A stretch of DNA of 64,000 nt from Azospirillaceae bacterium (GTDB lineage: Bacteria; Pseudomonadota; Alphaproteobacteria; Azospirillales; Azospirillaceae), in contig DASQNC010000073.1 in assembly GCA_035645145.1 (NCBI GenBank), positions 62,001 through 126,000 on the forward strand, written 5' to 3'. The first letter of the stretch is position 1; the number at the start of each line of letters is the position of its first letter. Position numbers and translations under genes: made by a program. The notes below the pieces were generated by a model. The model had not been told where the DNA came from. It was given only the letters and a program-made list of their open reading frames with translations, and did no database searches. This document shows positions 44,259-54,499 of the stretch, piece after piece.

Positions 44259-44293
44259 GCCCCGTGCCCCTCGGCGGCACGGGGCTTATTCTT
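44259..44293 (+). terminator. Rho-independent terminator of the nucleotidase gene
   Basis: A 10-bp perfect stem (44259-44268 with 44276-44285) followed by TTATTCTT. Confidence 0.75.
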
Positions 44294-44514
44294 CCACCCC
44301 CATGCTCCAACGCTTGCCTGTCCCTGCCGGATGTGACGTGGTCCCGGACGCACGTTGTCGCGGCAGCGGGCCATGACAAGCGGCCTCGCGCACCGCCTTT
44401 CCCCCGCTTCAGCCCAAACCACCCAACTTGCGCCTGTGACGGCAAAGCAGAAATCGCATAAGAATGCGGTACGTCCCCCACCCGTTTGGAAGCTGCGACC
44501 GAAAGGACCAGTCC

Positions 44515-47500
44515 GTGACCGCCGTCCAGGCTACCCCGTTTGATACGCGATTTCTTGCAGGCGGTGGAAAATCCGGGGAGCTCATTGCCGCACACGATTG
44601 GGCCGCCACACCGCTTGGGCCGATCGAAAATTGGCCGGCATCGCTCCGGATCGCGCTGGGGATGATTCTCAATTCCGGGTTCCCCAGCTTCCTGGCATGG
44701 GGGCCGCAACTCATCAGCTTCTACAATGACGCCTACCGGCCGTTCCTGGGCAGCAAACCCGAAGGGATCGGGCGTCCCCTGCCCGAGGTATGGGCGGAAA
44801 TCTGGGACGAGATCGGCCCGATCACGGCCCGGGGGATGGCCGGGCATGCGAGCTTCCACGAGAACGAACCCCTGCTCGTGCCGAACGACTCGGCCGGCAA
44901 GCAGATCTGGCGGACCTTCTCGTGTTCGCCGGTGCGCAACGAGGACGGCACGGTGGGCGGCGTGCTCTGCACCATCCTTGAGACGACGCCGACCGTTCTT
45001 GCGGAACGACGCCTCCGCTTCCTGGTGGAACTGGGGGACACATTGCGTGCGGCCGAAGGTCCGGTCGCCATCACCCAGGCGGCGGCGGCGGCTCTAGGCC
45101 GTTACCTGGGCGCGAACCGGACCGGCTACGGTGAATTCGATCCGTCCGGCGAGGTGGTTTCGGTCAAACGCGATTGGACCGACGGGACCGTGGCCTCGCT
45201 TGCGGGCGAGACGCGCACGATCATGGCATTCGGACCGGCCCTGGTCTCCGAGCTGCGCGCCGGACGCACCCTGGTGGTCGAGGACTGCCATACCGACCCG
45301 CGGACCTCCGATCCGAGTCATCAGGCCGTATGGGACCGCACCGGCGTGCGGGCCGCCATTGTCGTCCCATTGATCCATGGCGGGCGGCTGAGTGCCGCCC
45401 TCTACACCCATTCCTCCCTGCCACGGACATGGACTGCGGCCGAAGTGGCGCTTGCCGAGGATGTGGCGATGCGCACCTGGGCCGCTTATGCCCAGGCCCG
45501 GGCCGAGGCCGACCTGCGCGAGAGCGAGGCGCGCATGGAGCTCGCCGTGTCCGCGTCCGGAGGCGGCATCTGGGACTGGGATCTGCTGACCAACCGCTTC
45601 ACCTGTTCGCCCCGGGCCAAGGCGATCTACGGCTTCGCCCCGGACCAGGAGGTGACCTACAAGGGTATCCGCAGGGTCATCCACCCGGAAGATCTCCCGC
45701 TTGTGGCTGCCGCGGCCCGGCGTGCCCTGGACCCCGCCATCCGGGCCCAGCCCATCTTCGAGTACAGGATCGTGCGGCCGGACGGGGCCGTGCGCCATGT
45801 GGTCGCGCACGGCAAGGTGGTTTTCGCCCTGGTCGACGGCCAGGAACGCGCGGTCCGGTACGCCGGCAGCTTGCAGGACATCACCGAGCGCTGGTGGTTG
45901 CAGCAGGAGCGGGTCGCCAACGAGGCGCGCCTGCGGCTTGCGCTCGGCGCCGGCCGGATGGCGGCCTGGGAAGCCGACATGGAGACGGGCGCGCTGGTCG
46001 GCACGCCGGAACTCAAGCGGCTGCTCGGCTTCGCCGACCACGAGAATCCGACCGTTTACGACGTGATGAACCGCTATTACCCCGGCGAACGGGAGCGGCT
46101 CCAGGCGGTCGGCAAGGCGGCCCGGGAGCGGGGCGAACAGTTCGCGGAGGCCGAGTTCCGATACGTCCGGCCCGACGGCTCGCTTCGTTGGATGCTGCTG
46201 CGGAACCAAGCGGTTCTGGACCCGGAAGGACGGATGTTAAGGGCGGTCGGTGTCCTGATGGACATCACCGAGCGCAAACGGATCGAGGAGGTTCTGCGCG
46301 AGCAGGAGCGCCGGCAGGCGTTCCTGCTGGAACTCGGCGACAACCTGCGCAAGCTGACCGAACCCGCGGCAATCATGGGGGCCGCGGCCGAAGCGCTGGG
46401 CCGGCATCTCGGGGCCTCGCGGGTCGGCTACTGCGAAGTGGAGCCCGGCCAGGTCCACTTCACGGTTCCGAGGGATTGGACCGACGGCACGGTGGTCAAC
46501 CTGACCGGCCGCTTCCGCATGGACGACTTCAGCCCCTTGCTGGCCGCGGAGATGATGCACGGCCGAACCGCGGCCCAGGACGACGTCGCGACCCACCCGC
46601 TGACGGCCGGCGCCAAGGATTCGTTCGCCGCCATCCAGATCCGGTCGAATCTTGCCGTCCCGCTGATCAAGGGCGGCATCCTGACCGCGATGATGTTCGT
46701 GAACTATCGCGACACCCATGCCTGGACCACCGACGAAATCTCGCTGGTCGAGGATGTGGCCGAGCGCACATGGTCGGCCGTGGAGCGCGCGCGGGCCGAA
46801 TCGCTGCTGAAGGAAAGCGAGGCCCGATTCCGCGGCGTGTTCGAATCCGACCTGATGGGCTTCAGCATCCTCGACACGCGCACGGGCGAGACGCTTGCCA
46901 TCAATGACAGCCTCCTCCGGATGACAGGCTACACCCGCGCCGACTTCGAAGCGGGACGGGGCGACCGGCGGGCGTTCACGCCCGAGGAATACCGGGCCAT
47001 CGACGAGGCTGCGATCGCCCTGGCACGCAGCCGCGGCTGGTGGGATCCCTACGAAAAGGAATATCTCCGGCCGGACGGCACCCGCCTGCCGGTCCGTGTC
47101 TCGTCCGCCCCCCTGCCCGGCGAACCCGGCCGCGTGGTGGTTTCGGTCCAGGACATAACCCAGGAGCGGGCCGCGCTCGCGGCGCTGCGGGAGTCGGAGG
47201 AGCGTTTCCGCACCATCGCGGACTCCGCCCCCGCGCTCATCTGGATGACCGACACCGAGGCGCAGGTCACCTTCGCCAACACCCACCATGAGCGGAAATT
47301 CGATCTTCCGCCCGAAGCGATCCTGCGGAACGGTTGGCGCCAGGTGGTCCATGCCGACGACGTGGAGGCGTTCTCGGCCCTGTTCGCCAACGCCATCCGA
47401 ACGCGAAAGCCGTTCGTCTCGGAAATCCGCGTCTGGGACAAGAAGGGACGCCTGCGCTGGTTGAGCTGCCAGGGCGTGCCCCGCTTTGACGGTGCGGGCA

Positions 47501-48834
47501 CCTACCTCGGCCATACGGGTACCAATGTCGACATAACCGAGGCCAGGATCGCCCGCGACGAGCTCGAGCGGCTGATCGAGGAGCGCACCGCCGAACTCGC
47601 CGCCGCCAATCGGCAGCTCGTGGGGCAAATCGAGGAGCGGGAGAAAGTCGAGGCCACCTTGCGCAAGATGCAGCGGCTGGAAGCGGTGGGCCAGCTGACA
47701 TCCGGCGTCGCGCACGACTTCAACAACCTGCTCACCGTGGTGCTCGGCAATATCGGCTTCGTCGAGCGCGCCGTCGCCAAGGCGGGCGTGGACGACAAGA
47801 TCCTCGACCGTCTCGGCTACATGCGAACCGCCGCCGAGCGCGGGGCCACCCTGACCGCACAGCTCCTCGCCTTCTCCCGCCGCCAGCGGTTGGAGGCGAA
47901 ACCGGTCGACCTCAACGAAACCGTCGCCGGAATGCGCGATCTGCTCCAAAGTTCGATGGGCGGATCGGTGCAGTTGCAGACCGTCCTGGAGCCGGGGCTC
48001 TGGCCTGCGCTGGTCGACCCGACCCAGATCGAACTCGTGATCCTGAACCTCGCCATCAATGCGCGCGATGCCATGGAGGTGGGCGGCTCACTGACGGTGG
48101 AGACGGAAAACGTCACCCTGGGCGAGCCCATCCGGCCCGAAGAGCCGCCGCCGGGCGATTATGTGATGGTGTCGGTTGCCGACACCGGCACCGGCATGAC
48201 GGACGAGGTTCTGGCCAAGGCCTTCGAACCGTTCTTCACCACCAAACCGGTGGGCAAGGGCTCGGGCCTGGGCCTGGCCCAGGTCTACGGCTTCGCCAAA
48301 CAGTCGGGCGGCGGTGTGCGGATCGAGACCCGCCTCGGCGCGGGCACCACGGTAAAGGTGTTCCTGCCGCGCGCGGCCCAGCCGAACGCGGTCGCGCGCG
48401 AGACGGAGACCTTCGATTCCGGCGACCGCATTGAGGGGCCTCCGCGCCGCGTGCTGCTCGTCGACGACGACAACGCCGTGCGGGAGGTGACCGCGATCAT
48501 GCTGCAGGACCTCGGCTGCGAAGTGGTGGAAGCCGGGAGCGGCGGAGCTGCGCTGGACATCATCGAACGGGACCCGCAGCCCTTCGATTTGATGGTCGTC
48601 GACTTCGCGATGCCCGGCATGAACGGGGCGGAGGTGGCCCGCGAGGTTGCCGTGCGCCGGCCGGGCCTGCCGGTTCTGTTCGTCACCGGGTACGCCGACC
48701 TGACCGCATTGGGCGACGTCGCAGAGGACCGCATCGTGCAAAAGCCCTTCCGCGGGGACGTGCTGACGGCGAAGGTGCGCCGCCTTCTCGGCGTTGCGGA
48801 ACGGATGATCGATGCCGTTCCGCTTTCACGCTGA
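44515..48834 (+). CDS. Hybrid sensor histidine kinase with repeated PAS and GAF domains
   Basis: 1439 residues with no transmembrane segment. Order: an N-terminal PAS-like domain (about 15-150, with [13 protein letters not shown]), GAF (165-325), PAS (335-458), PAS (462-587), GAF (595-758), PAS (765-882), PAS (892-1008), coiled coil, HisKA with H1067 in [10 protein letters not shown], HATPase (1162-1288, DTGTGMTDE and [12 protein letters not shown]) and a C-terminal receiver (1312-1435, D1363 in [11 protein letters not shown]). The two GAF domains are clearly duplicates of each other. The GTG at 44515 has a GAAAGGA site; an in-frame ATG at 44464 would add 17 residues. It is soluble and so senses a cytoplasmic signal, possibly light or redox through PAS/GAF. 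Confidence 0.93.
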   Translation: MTAVQATPFDTRFLAGGGKSGELIAAHDWAATPLGPIENWPASLRIALGMILNSGFPSFLAWGPQLISFYNDAYRPFLGSKPEGIGRPLPEVWAEIWDEIGPITARGMAGHASFHENEPLLVPNDSAGKQIWRTFSCSPVRNEDGTVGGVLCTILETTPTVLAERRLRFLVELGDTLRAAEGPVAITQAAAAALGRYLGANRTGYGEFDPSGEVVSVKRDWTDGTVASLAGETRTIMAFGPALVSELRAGRTLVVEDCHTDPRTSDPSHQAVWDRTGVRAAIVVPLIHGGRLSAALYTHSSLPRTWTAAEVALAEDVAMRTWAAYAQARAEADLRESEARMELAVSASGGGIWDWDLLTNRFTCSPRAKAIYGFAPDQEVTYKGIRRVIHPEDLPLVAAAARRALDPAIRAQPIFEYRIVRPDGAVRHVVAHGKVVFALVDGQERAVRYAGSLQDITERWWLQQERVANEARLRLALGAGRMAAWEADMETGALVGTPELKRLLGFADHENPTVYDVMNRYYPGERERLQAVGKAARERGEQFAEAEFRYVRPDGSLRWMLLRNQAVLDPEGRMLRAVGVLMDITERKRIEEVLREQERRQAFLLELGDNLRKLTEPAAIMGAAAEALGRHLGASRVGYCEVEPGQVHFTVPRDWTDGTVVNLTGRFRMDDFSPLLAAEMMHGRTAAQDDVATHPLTAGAKDSFAAIQIRSNLAVPLIKGGILTAMMFVNYRDTHAWTTDEISLVEDVAERTWSAVERARAESLLKESEARFRGVFESDLMGFSILDTRTGETLAINDSLLRMTGYTRADFEAGRGDRRAFTPEEYRAIDEAAIALARSRGWWDPYEKEYLRPDGTRLPVRVSSAPLPGEPGRVVVSVQDITQERAALAALRESEERFRTIADSAPALIWMTDTEAQVTFANTHHERKFDLPPEAILRNGWRQVVHADDVEAFSALFANAIRTRKPFVSEIRVWDKKGRLRWLSCQGVPRFDGAGTYLGHTGTNVDITEARIARDELERLIEERTAELAAANRQLVGQIEEREKVEATLRKMQRLEAVGQLTSGVAHDFNNLLTVVLGNIGFVERAVAKAGVDDKILDRLGYMRTAAERGATLTAQLLAFSRRQRLEAKPVDLNETVAGMRDLLQSSMGGSVQLQTVLEPGLWPALVDPTQIELVILNLAINARDAMEVGGSLTVETENVTLGEPIRPEEPPPGDYVMVSVADTGTGMTDEVLAKAFEPFFTTKPVGKGSGLGLAQVYGFAKQSGGGVRIETRLGAGTTVKVFLPRAAQPNAVARETETFDSGDRIEGPPRRVLLVDDDNAVREVTAIMLQDLGCEVVEAGSGGAALDIIERDPQPFDLMVVDFAMPGMNGAEVAREVAVRRPGLPVLFVTGYADLTALGDVAEDRIVQKPFRGDVLTAKVRRLLGVAERMIDAVPLSR

Positions 48835-48838
48835 ACCT

Positions 48839-48864
48839 CCGCCGGCGGGGCATTCGGCCGGCGG
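48839..48864 (+). terminator. Weak hairpin after the hybrid kinase
   Basis: An 8-bp perfect stem (CCGCCGGC with GCCGGCGG, 10-base loop) just past the stop, with no T-run. The rest of 48865-49114 holds no gene I can recognise. Confidence 0.35.
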
Positions 48865-49114
48865 GCTCCAGCGCGGCAATCCGGTGCAACGCACAATGGT
48901 GTACCTCGAATGAGCAGATCCGCCGGCTTGCCGCCCGTGCTGGCGGAAACCCCAGGATCCCCAACAATGCCCGGCCAATTCGGCAGCAAACCGCGAGGAA
49001 AGCCGACTATCAAAAGGGTTGCTGAGTCCCCCCTTCCGTCTGCTATCCAGCCTTGGAGAACATGCGGCACCCCGAATATTCACGTCGGGGAAATTCCATC
49101 GGGGTTTTCCTAAA

Positions 49115-49669
49115 ATGCAAAACAACAAGCCTGCCCGGAATGCCGTTTCGGAATTGGACCTGCCTCTGGAAAGGGATGTGTTTCTGCGATCCCTGATCCG
49201 CGAGCTCGCCGGGACTTTGGAGGGCGTGGTCGGGATTGACGAAGCCTCGGGCTACATCAGCGTGGTTGGCAGTGTCATTGGCGAGCAGATCAACAACCAC
49301 TACCGGAACGCGCTCGCCGTGGAGGGCTTGTCCCGCGACCAGGTGCGGGATGTTCTGGTCGACCTGAAGCGCCGGATCCAGGGCGACTTCTACGTCGTCG
49401 AGGAGACGGAGGACAGGATCGTGCTCGGCAACAGGGCCTGCCCCTTCGCCGAAAAGGTCATCGGCCGTACGTCCATGTGCATGATGACGTCCAACGTGTT
49501 CGGCCGCATCGCGGCGGACAACCTCGGTTATGGCAAGGTGGAGCTGCGCCGCACCATCGCCGCGGGGCACCCGGGGTGCACCGTGGTGGTCTATGTCAAG
49601 CCGACCGAGGAGGCCTTGGCGGCGGAGGGGCGCGAGTACGTCCGAGCCGACGAGCCGGACGGCGCGTAA
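49115..49669 (+). CDS. MetOD1-type (methanogen output domain 1) protein
   Basis: 184 residues, one domain (about 15-170) with FLRSLIRELAGTLEGVVG, GQINNHY-like helices and cysteines in NRACPF, SMCMMTSNVFG and GHPGCTVVV. This fits the MetOD1 output domain found in bacterial and archaeal signalling proteins; three of the cysteines could bind a metal or cofactor. It occurs here as a stand-alone protein 11 bp ahead of an HWE-type kinase, so it probably serves as that kinase's sensor or partner. Family assignment is from memory of the pattern. Confidence 0.7.
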   Translation: MQNNKPARNAVSELDLPLERDVFLRSLIRELAGTLEGVVGIDEASGYISVVGSVIGEQINNHYRNALAVEGLSRDQVRDVLVDLKRRIQGDFYVVEETEDRIVLGNRACPFAEKVIGRTSMCMMTSNVFGRIAADNLGYGKVELRRTIAAGHPGCTVVVYVKPTEEALAAEGREYVRADEPDGA

Positions 49670-49680
49670 GCAAGCGCCCG

Positions 49681-51102
49681 ATGACCGTTTCGCCCCAAGT
49701 CGTCATCGACCTGTTACCCGAACCTGTCCTGCTCTTGAGCCGGGAGGGCGTCGTCCTCCATGCGAACGACGCGTTCGAACGCGCGACCGGCGGGCGCCGG
49801 CCGGTGGTTGGGCACCACCTCCAGGACATGGTCGTCACGCCCGCCGACGATGTGGCCGCCTTTCTCCGGCGCTGCGCGGGTTCCCTGCAACCCGTGCCCG
49901 GTGGCCTGACGTTCGCGGTGTCCGGTCAGCCGCCGGTTCGTATGCGGTGCGACGGCGCAACGGTCAGACGGGACGATGGCGGACCGGGCCCGATCATGCT
50001 GCGGTGCATTGCCCACCGGCAGGCCGTCTCCGAGTTCCAGATCCTGACGGAAAAGGTGAAGCAGCTCAGTCAGGAGGTGCTCCGGCGCAGGCAGACCGAG
50101 AAAATGCTGCGGGCCAGCGAGGAAAGGCTGCGCCTGGCGGTCGATGCGGCGGAAATGGGAACCTGGGACTTCGAGGTCCGGTCGCGGAAACTGGAGATCT
50201 CGCCCCGCCTGAACGAATTCCTCGGACTTTCCGCCGATACCGAGGCCGGGTACGAGGACATCCTTCCTGCGATCCACCCCGAAGACCGCGAACGGGTCGA
50301 TCGGTTGATCCGGTCCGCACTCGCATCGCCCGGAACGGGTTCGTACAAATTCGAATTCCGCACGCACGGCGGCATGGGCGGCACGGAAAGATGGCTTTCC
50401 GCCAAGGGCCGGACGATGTTCGAGGGTGGGCGCGCCATCCGGTTCACCGGTGCCGTGCTCGATGTGACGGAGCGCCGAAGGTCGGCGGAACACCAGAAGC
50501 TCCTGATCAACGAGCTCAACCACCGGGTCAAGAACACGCTTGCGACGGTGCACTCCATCGCGGCGCAGACCCTGCGCCACTCCGATTCGCTCGATGCGTT
50601 CGGCCGTGCCTTCATCGACCGCGTCATGGCCCTGTCGCAGACCCATAATCTGCTGACCCAGGCCAAATGGCGGGGAATGGAGCTCCGCAAGTTGCTGGAA
50701 GCCGAACTCCGCCCCTACGGGAACATCGACGGGCACCGCCTCTCCCTGCGCGGCGGCCCGGTTCATGTCGGCCCGAAGGCGGCAGTCGCCCTCGGCCTGT
50801 CCATCCACGAGCTGGCGACCAACGCCGCCAAGTACGGCGCGCTTGCCACCGCGGACGGTCGGGTGGAGGTGGATTGGCGGGTGGAACCGGGGGGCCCCAC
50901 CGGCGCCCGCCTGCTGCTGGAATGGCGGGAGCGGGACGGGCCGCCGGTTGCACCACCGCAACGCAGGGGCTTCGGCTCGCGTTTGATCGAGCGCGGACTG
51001 GCGTACGAGCTGGGCGGGGAAGTGCGGTTGCTGTTCGACCCCGAAGGGGTGCGATGCCTGGTGTCGCTCTCGGACTGGATGCTGGAGCAGAGTGGGGAAT
51101 GA
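49681..51102 (+). CDS. PAS-domain HWE/HisKA_2-type sensor histidine kinase
   Basis: 473 residues, soluble. An N-terminal PAS (about 5-120), a short coiled coil (120-150), a second PAS (about 150-265), then the HWE/HisKA_2 phosphoacceptor block ELNHRVKNTLATVHSIAAQT (H281) and a GHKL domain with LSIHELATNAAKYGAL and GFGSRLIERGL. Such kinases usually pair with small receivers or drive general stress responses in alphaproteobacteria. Its stop overlaps the start of the receiver gene (ATGA). Confidence 0.92.
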   Translation: MTVSPQVVIDLLPEPVLLLSREGVVLHANDAFERATGGRRPVVGHHLQDMVVTPADDVAAFLRRCAGSLQPVPGGLTFAVSGQPPVRMRCDGATVRRDDGGPGPIMLRCIAHRQAVSEFQILTEKVKQLSQEVLRRRQTEKMLRASEERLRLAVDAAEMGTWDFEVRSRKLEISPRLNEFLGLSADTEAGYEDILPAIHPEDRERVDRLIRSALASPGTGSYKFEFRTHGGMGGTERWLSAKGRTMFEGGRAIRFTGAVLDVTERRRSAEHQKLLINELNHRVKNTLATVHSIAAQTLRHSDSLDAFGRAFIDRVMALSQTHNLLTQAKWRGMELRKLLEAELRPYGNIDGHRLSLRGGPVHVGPKAAVALGLSIHELATNAAKYGALATADGRVEVDWRVEPGGPTGARLLLEWRERDGPPVAPPQRRGFGSRLIERGLAYELGGEVRLLFDPEGVRCLVSLSDWMLEQSGE

Positions 51103-51494
51103 TGGACGTTGAGCCACGCCAGGTGCTGGCAGGCCGCCGCATCCTGGTGGTCGAAGACGAGGCGCTGGTGGCCATGCTGATCGAACACGCGCTTCTCGCC
51201 CTGGGCTGCGAGGTGGTGGGGCCGGTGGCGAGCACGAAGGAAGCGATCAGCCTGATCCAAGCCGGCCGGGTGGATGCCGCCACGCTCGACATCAATCTTT
51301 CCCGCGAGGAGGTCTATCCCGTCGCCGAGGTCCTGGAAGCCCGGGGAATCAAGTTCATACTCATCACGGGATACGACGAGGAGAACGTCCTGCGACGCTA
51401 CGGCCGGTGGCCGTTGATGCAGAAGCCGTTCACCGACGAGCGCCTCGCCGCACTTCTCGCCTGCGTCGTTTCCGAACCCCGCGGCTCCGCTTAG
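51099..51494 (+). CDS. Single-domain response regulator
   Basis: 131 residues consisting only of a receiver domain: acidic pocket VVEDEA, phosphoacceptor D64 in TLDINL, then TGYDEE and the conserved Lys in MQKPFTD. No output domain. The ATG at 51099 overlaps the kinase stop; a second ATG follows immediately at 51102. It is almost certainly the partner of the upstream HWE kinase, passing phosphate on or acting by protein binding. Confidence 0.93.
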   Translation: MMDVEPRQVLAGRRILVVEDEALVAMLIEHALLALGCEVVGPVASTKEAISLIQAGRVDAATLDINLSREEVYPVAEVLEARGIKFILITGYDEENVLRRYGRWPLMQKPFTDERLAALLACVVSEPRGSA

Positions 51495-51619
51495 GGACGT
51501 GCGTTCGGACGGCCCAGTGCCTCCGCAACGAGCCAGCGACATCCTTCATGCCAAGGTCGGGGGCGCGGCCATGCCTCGACCTTCCTTGTGGCGGCCAAAG
51601 GCAGCCACCCCCGTGGTCA

Positions 51620-53254
51620 TCAGCGCCGTTCGCCGTCCACCCGGAACCAACGGTAGGCATAGCCGTCCAAGCGGAGCGGATCGGAAGCCGGCCGGATCCG
51701 GTACGCGTCGGTGTCACCGAACAGGGGAGCAAGGCGGGTCGCCCCGTCGAGGCGCGGCCTCGCCTCGACCGGCCGGTCGGACAGGTTGTGCAGTGTCAGC
51801 ACCGTGTTGCCCCGCCATTCGTACGCGAGCCCCAGCACCTTGTCGGCGCCGGTGTCCACCAGCCGGAACGCCCCCCACCCCACTTCGGGACAGGCCCGGC
51901 GGGTGCGGATCAACCGCTGCATGCGCCCCATCAGGGCGTCCATCCGCTCGCGTTGCGCCGCGACGTTGACGTCCTGGAAGCGGAAGCGGCCGTCGGACAC
52001 CACGGGGCGGATCAGCCGGTCCGCCGGGGCTTTGGAAAATCCGGCGTTCGGCTCGTCGGCCCACTGCATGGGTGTGCGGACCGGCATCCGCTCCGGCAGC
52101 GAGAGGTCCTCGCCCATGCCGATCTCCTCGCCGTACCAGAGCACCGGCGTGCCCGGCAGGGCGAACATCAGGCTGTAGGCCATCATCAGGCGCCGCTCGT
52201 CGCCGCCGAGCATGGGCGGCAGGCGGCGGCGGATGCCGCGGCGGTACAGGCGCATGCCCTCGTCCGGTGCGAAGGTGGCGAAGACCTCGGCCCGCTCGGC
52301 GTCGGACAGGCGGCCAAGGTCCAACTCGTCGTGGTTGCGCAGGAAGGCCGCCCATTGGGCGTTGCCCGGAATGCGGGGCATTGCCGCCAGGGTTTGCGCG
52401 ACGGGGGCCGGATCCCCGCGGGCAAGGGCCAGGAACGTGTGCTGGTTGAGCATGAAGTTGAACATCATGTGCAGCCGGTCGCCGCGGCCGAAATATTCAT
52501 CCGCCTGGTCGAAGGGGATGTTCGCCTCCGCCAGCAGGATTCCCTCGGCCTTGCGCCAGGAGATGAACTCCCGCATCTCGGTCAGGTAGGCGTGCGGATC
52601 CTCGCGCCCCGGTGGCACGTCCACACCCTCGTACTCGATGAGGAAGGGCACGGCGTCGACGCGGAAACCCGACACGCCGAGCTGCAGCCAGAACCCCATG
52701 ATGCTCTCGATCTCGTCGCGCACCGCGGGGCAGGCGATGTTGAGATCCGCCTGATGCTCGTAAAAACGGTGGTGGTACCAGGCACCGGCCACCTCGTCGT
52801 ACGTCCAGGTGCTGTCCTGGACGCCGGGAAACACCACGCCCTCCTCGGCATTGGCCGGTTTCTCCGTCGCCCACACGTACCAGTCGCGGTACCGGGACGC
52901 CGGGTCGCACCGCGCCGCCTGGAACCAGGGGTGGTCGATCGAGGTGTGGTTGACCACGAGGTCGATGATGATGCGCAGACCCCGGTCGCGCGCCGCATGG
53001 GTGAAGCGGACGAAGTCGCCCAGGGTGCCGAGGCGCGGGTCGACGCCGTAGAAGTCGGTGATGTCGTAGCCGTTGTCCCGGTTCGGGCTGGGGTAAAACG
53101 GCAGCAGCCAGATGCAGGTGGCGCCCAGCGCCTCCACATGGTCCAGCCGGTCGGTCAGGCCCTGGAAGTCGCCGATGCCGTCGCCGTCGGAGTCCATGAA
53201 GGTCTCGACGTCCAGGCAGTAGACGACGGCGTTCTTGTACCAGAGGTCGGCCAT
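51620..53254 (-). CDS. GH13 alpha-amylase family enzyme (trehalose synthase-like)
   Basis: 544 residues, cytosolic. The catalytic triad is visible: nucleophile D200 in GFRVDAVPF, acid/base E243 in LLAEANI and D309 in LRNHDELD. The N-terminal WYKNAVVYCLDVETFMDSDG and the GIGDFQGLTDRLDHV pattern place it in the TreS/alpha-glucosyltransferase subgroup that interconverts maltose and trehalose. It lacks the maltokinase domain, and no GlgE or GlgB gene is adjacent. The ATG at 53254 is preferred over one 9 codons upstream because homologues start there. Confidence 0.86.
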   Translation of the reverse strand: MADLWYKNAVVYCLDVETFMDSDGDGIGDFQGLTDRLDHVEALGATCIWLLPFYPSPNRDNGYDITDFYGVDPRLGTLGDFVRFTHAARDRGLRIIIDLVVNHTSIDHPWFQAARCDPASRYRDWYVWATEKPANAEEGVVFPGVQDSTWTYDEVAGAWYHHRFYEHQADLNIACPAVRDEIESIMGFWLQLGVSGFRVDAVPFLIEYEGVDVPPGREDPHAYLTEMREFISWRKAEGILLAEANIPFDQADEYFGRGDRLHMMFNFMLNQHTFLALARGDPAPVAQTLAAMPRIPGNAQWAAFLRNHDELDLGRLSDAERAEVFATFAPDEGMRLYRRGIRRRLPPMLGGDERRLMMAYSLMFALPGTPVLWYGEEIGMGEDLSLPERMPVRTPMQWADEPNAGFSKAPADRLIRPVVSDGRFRFQDVNVAAQRERMDALMGRMQRLIRTRRACPEVGWGAFRLVDTGADKVLGLAYEWRGNTVLTLHNLSDRPVEARPRLDGATRLAPLFGDTDAYRIRPASDPLRLDGYAYRWFRVDGERR

Positions 53255-53337
53255 GTCGGACGCTCCATCGGCGAGACGCACCCGAACACGTCAACAAGAC
53301 CGATGGATTTCCGACACGGCCCCGGGGCCGGCCGGCC

Positions 53338-54423
53338 CTATGCCTTCCAGGTGCGCTCCAGCACCGAAACCCAGTTCCGCCAGCACAGCTTTTCCAGCGT
53401 CGCGTCGTCGTAACCGTGGCGGCGCAAGGCCTCGATCAGGCGGGGCAGGCCGGCGACGTCCTTGATCTCCGCCGGGATCTGCGCCCCGTCGAAGTCGGAC
53501 CCGAAACCGACCCCGTCCACGCCCACGCGCTCCACCAGGTAATCGACGTGGCGGACCATCTGCTCCAGCGGCGTATCGGTGTCGACGCGCCCGTCGGGGC
53601 GGATGAAGCAGGTGGCGAAGTTGACGCCGACCATGCCCCGGCTTTCCCGGATCGCGGCCAATTGCTTGTCGGTCAGGTTGCGCGCATGGGTGCACAGCGC
53701 ATGCGCGTTGGAATGGGTGGCCACCAGCGGCGCGTTGGTGATCCGCGCCACGTCCCAGAAGCCCTGTTCGTTGATGTGGGACAGATCCACCATGATCCCG
53801 CGCGCATTGCAGGCGCGCACAATGGCCTTGCCCGCCTCGGTCAGGCCGGGACCGATGTCGGGGGTGGACGGGAAGCGGAAGGGCACGCCGTGGCCGAAGG
53901 CGGTCGGACGGCTCCACACCGGCCCGATGGACCGCAGGCCCGCCTGGTACAGCACTTCGAGCGCGTCGAGGTTGGTGTCGATGGCCTCGGCCCCCTCGAA
54001 GTGCAGGACCGTCGCCAGCACCCCGGTCTCGATGCACTGGCGCAACTCGGCGGCCGTGCGGCAGACCTTCACCCGGCCCGCCGACGCGCGCTCGATCCGG
54101 AACAGGATGGCGGACATGGCCAGCGCCGCTTCCTGCGCCTCGCCGAGCGCCAGCGGGGGCGGCAGCGGCACGTCGTATTCCGGCCGCTTCATCATCTCGT
54201 CGACGCGGGCGAAATCCTCCTTGGACGGCACGAACACCGCGAACATGCCGCCGGCGAACCCGCCCTGGCGCGCCCGCGGCAGATCGAGCTGGCCGCCGTC
54301 GCCGCCCTCCAGGAACGAGGCGGCGGGATCGCGCTCCGCACGGCGCCGCCAGACGCGCAGCAACACGTCGTTGTGGCCGTCGAAGACGGGAATGTGCGGG
54401 CCGTTTGGGGAGGCGTCGGTCAT
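53338..54423 (-). CDS. Membrane dipeptidase (M19, renal dipeptidase-like)
   Basis: 361 residues. A di-zinc dipeptidase of the amidohydrolase fold. Metal ligands lie in FDGHNDVLL (His, Asp), HFEGAEAI (bridging Glu) and ATHSNAHALC (His), with VDLSHIN supplying another His and FGSDFDGA the substrate Asp. There is no signal peptide, so it is probably cytosolic despite the family name. It acts on dipeptides, possibly D-amino-acid-containing ones. Confidence 0.92.
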   Translation of the reverse strand: MTDASPNGPHIPVFDGHNDVLLRVWRRRAERDPAASFLEGGDGGQLDLPRARQGGFAGGMFAVFVPSKEDFARVDEMMKRPEYDVPLPPPLALGEAQEAALAMSAILFRIERASAGRVKVCRTAAELRQCIETGVLATVLHFEGAEAIDTNLDALEVLYQAGLRSIGPVWSRPTAFGHGVPFRFPSTPDIGPGLTEAGKAIVRACNARGIMVDLSHINEQGFWDVARITNAPLVATHSNAHALCTHARNLTDKQLAAIRESRGMVGVNFATCFIRPDGRVDTDTPLEQMVRHVDYLVERVGVDGVGFGSDFDGAQIPAEIKDVAGLPRLIEALRRHGYDDATLEKLCWRNWVSVLERTWKA

Positions 54424-54469
54424 CGGGGCGGGCCGTCGTGGAAAGGAGGGGAGGGCCAGCCTAAAGCAA

Positions 54470-54487
54470 ATTCCGGCCAGGCGGAAT
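54470..54487. repeat. Short inverted repeat related to the ccm-end palindrome
   Basis: ATTCCG, six bases, CGGAAT. The left part, ATTCC followed by CAGGCGG, matches the palindrome at 32670-32713 in 12 of 15 positions. It lies between ubiB and the dipeptidase gene. Confidence 0.4.
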
Positions 54488-54499
54488 CGGCGGACCCCG

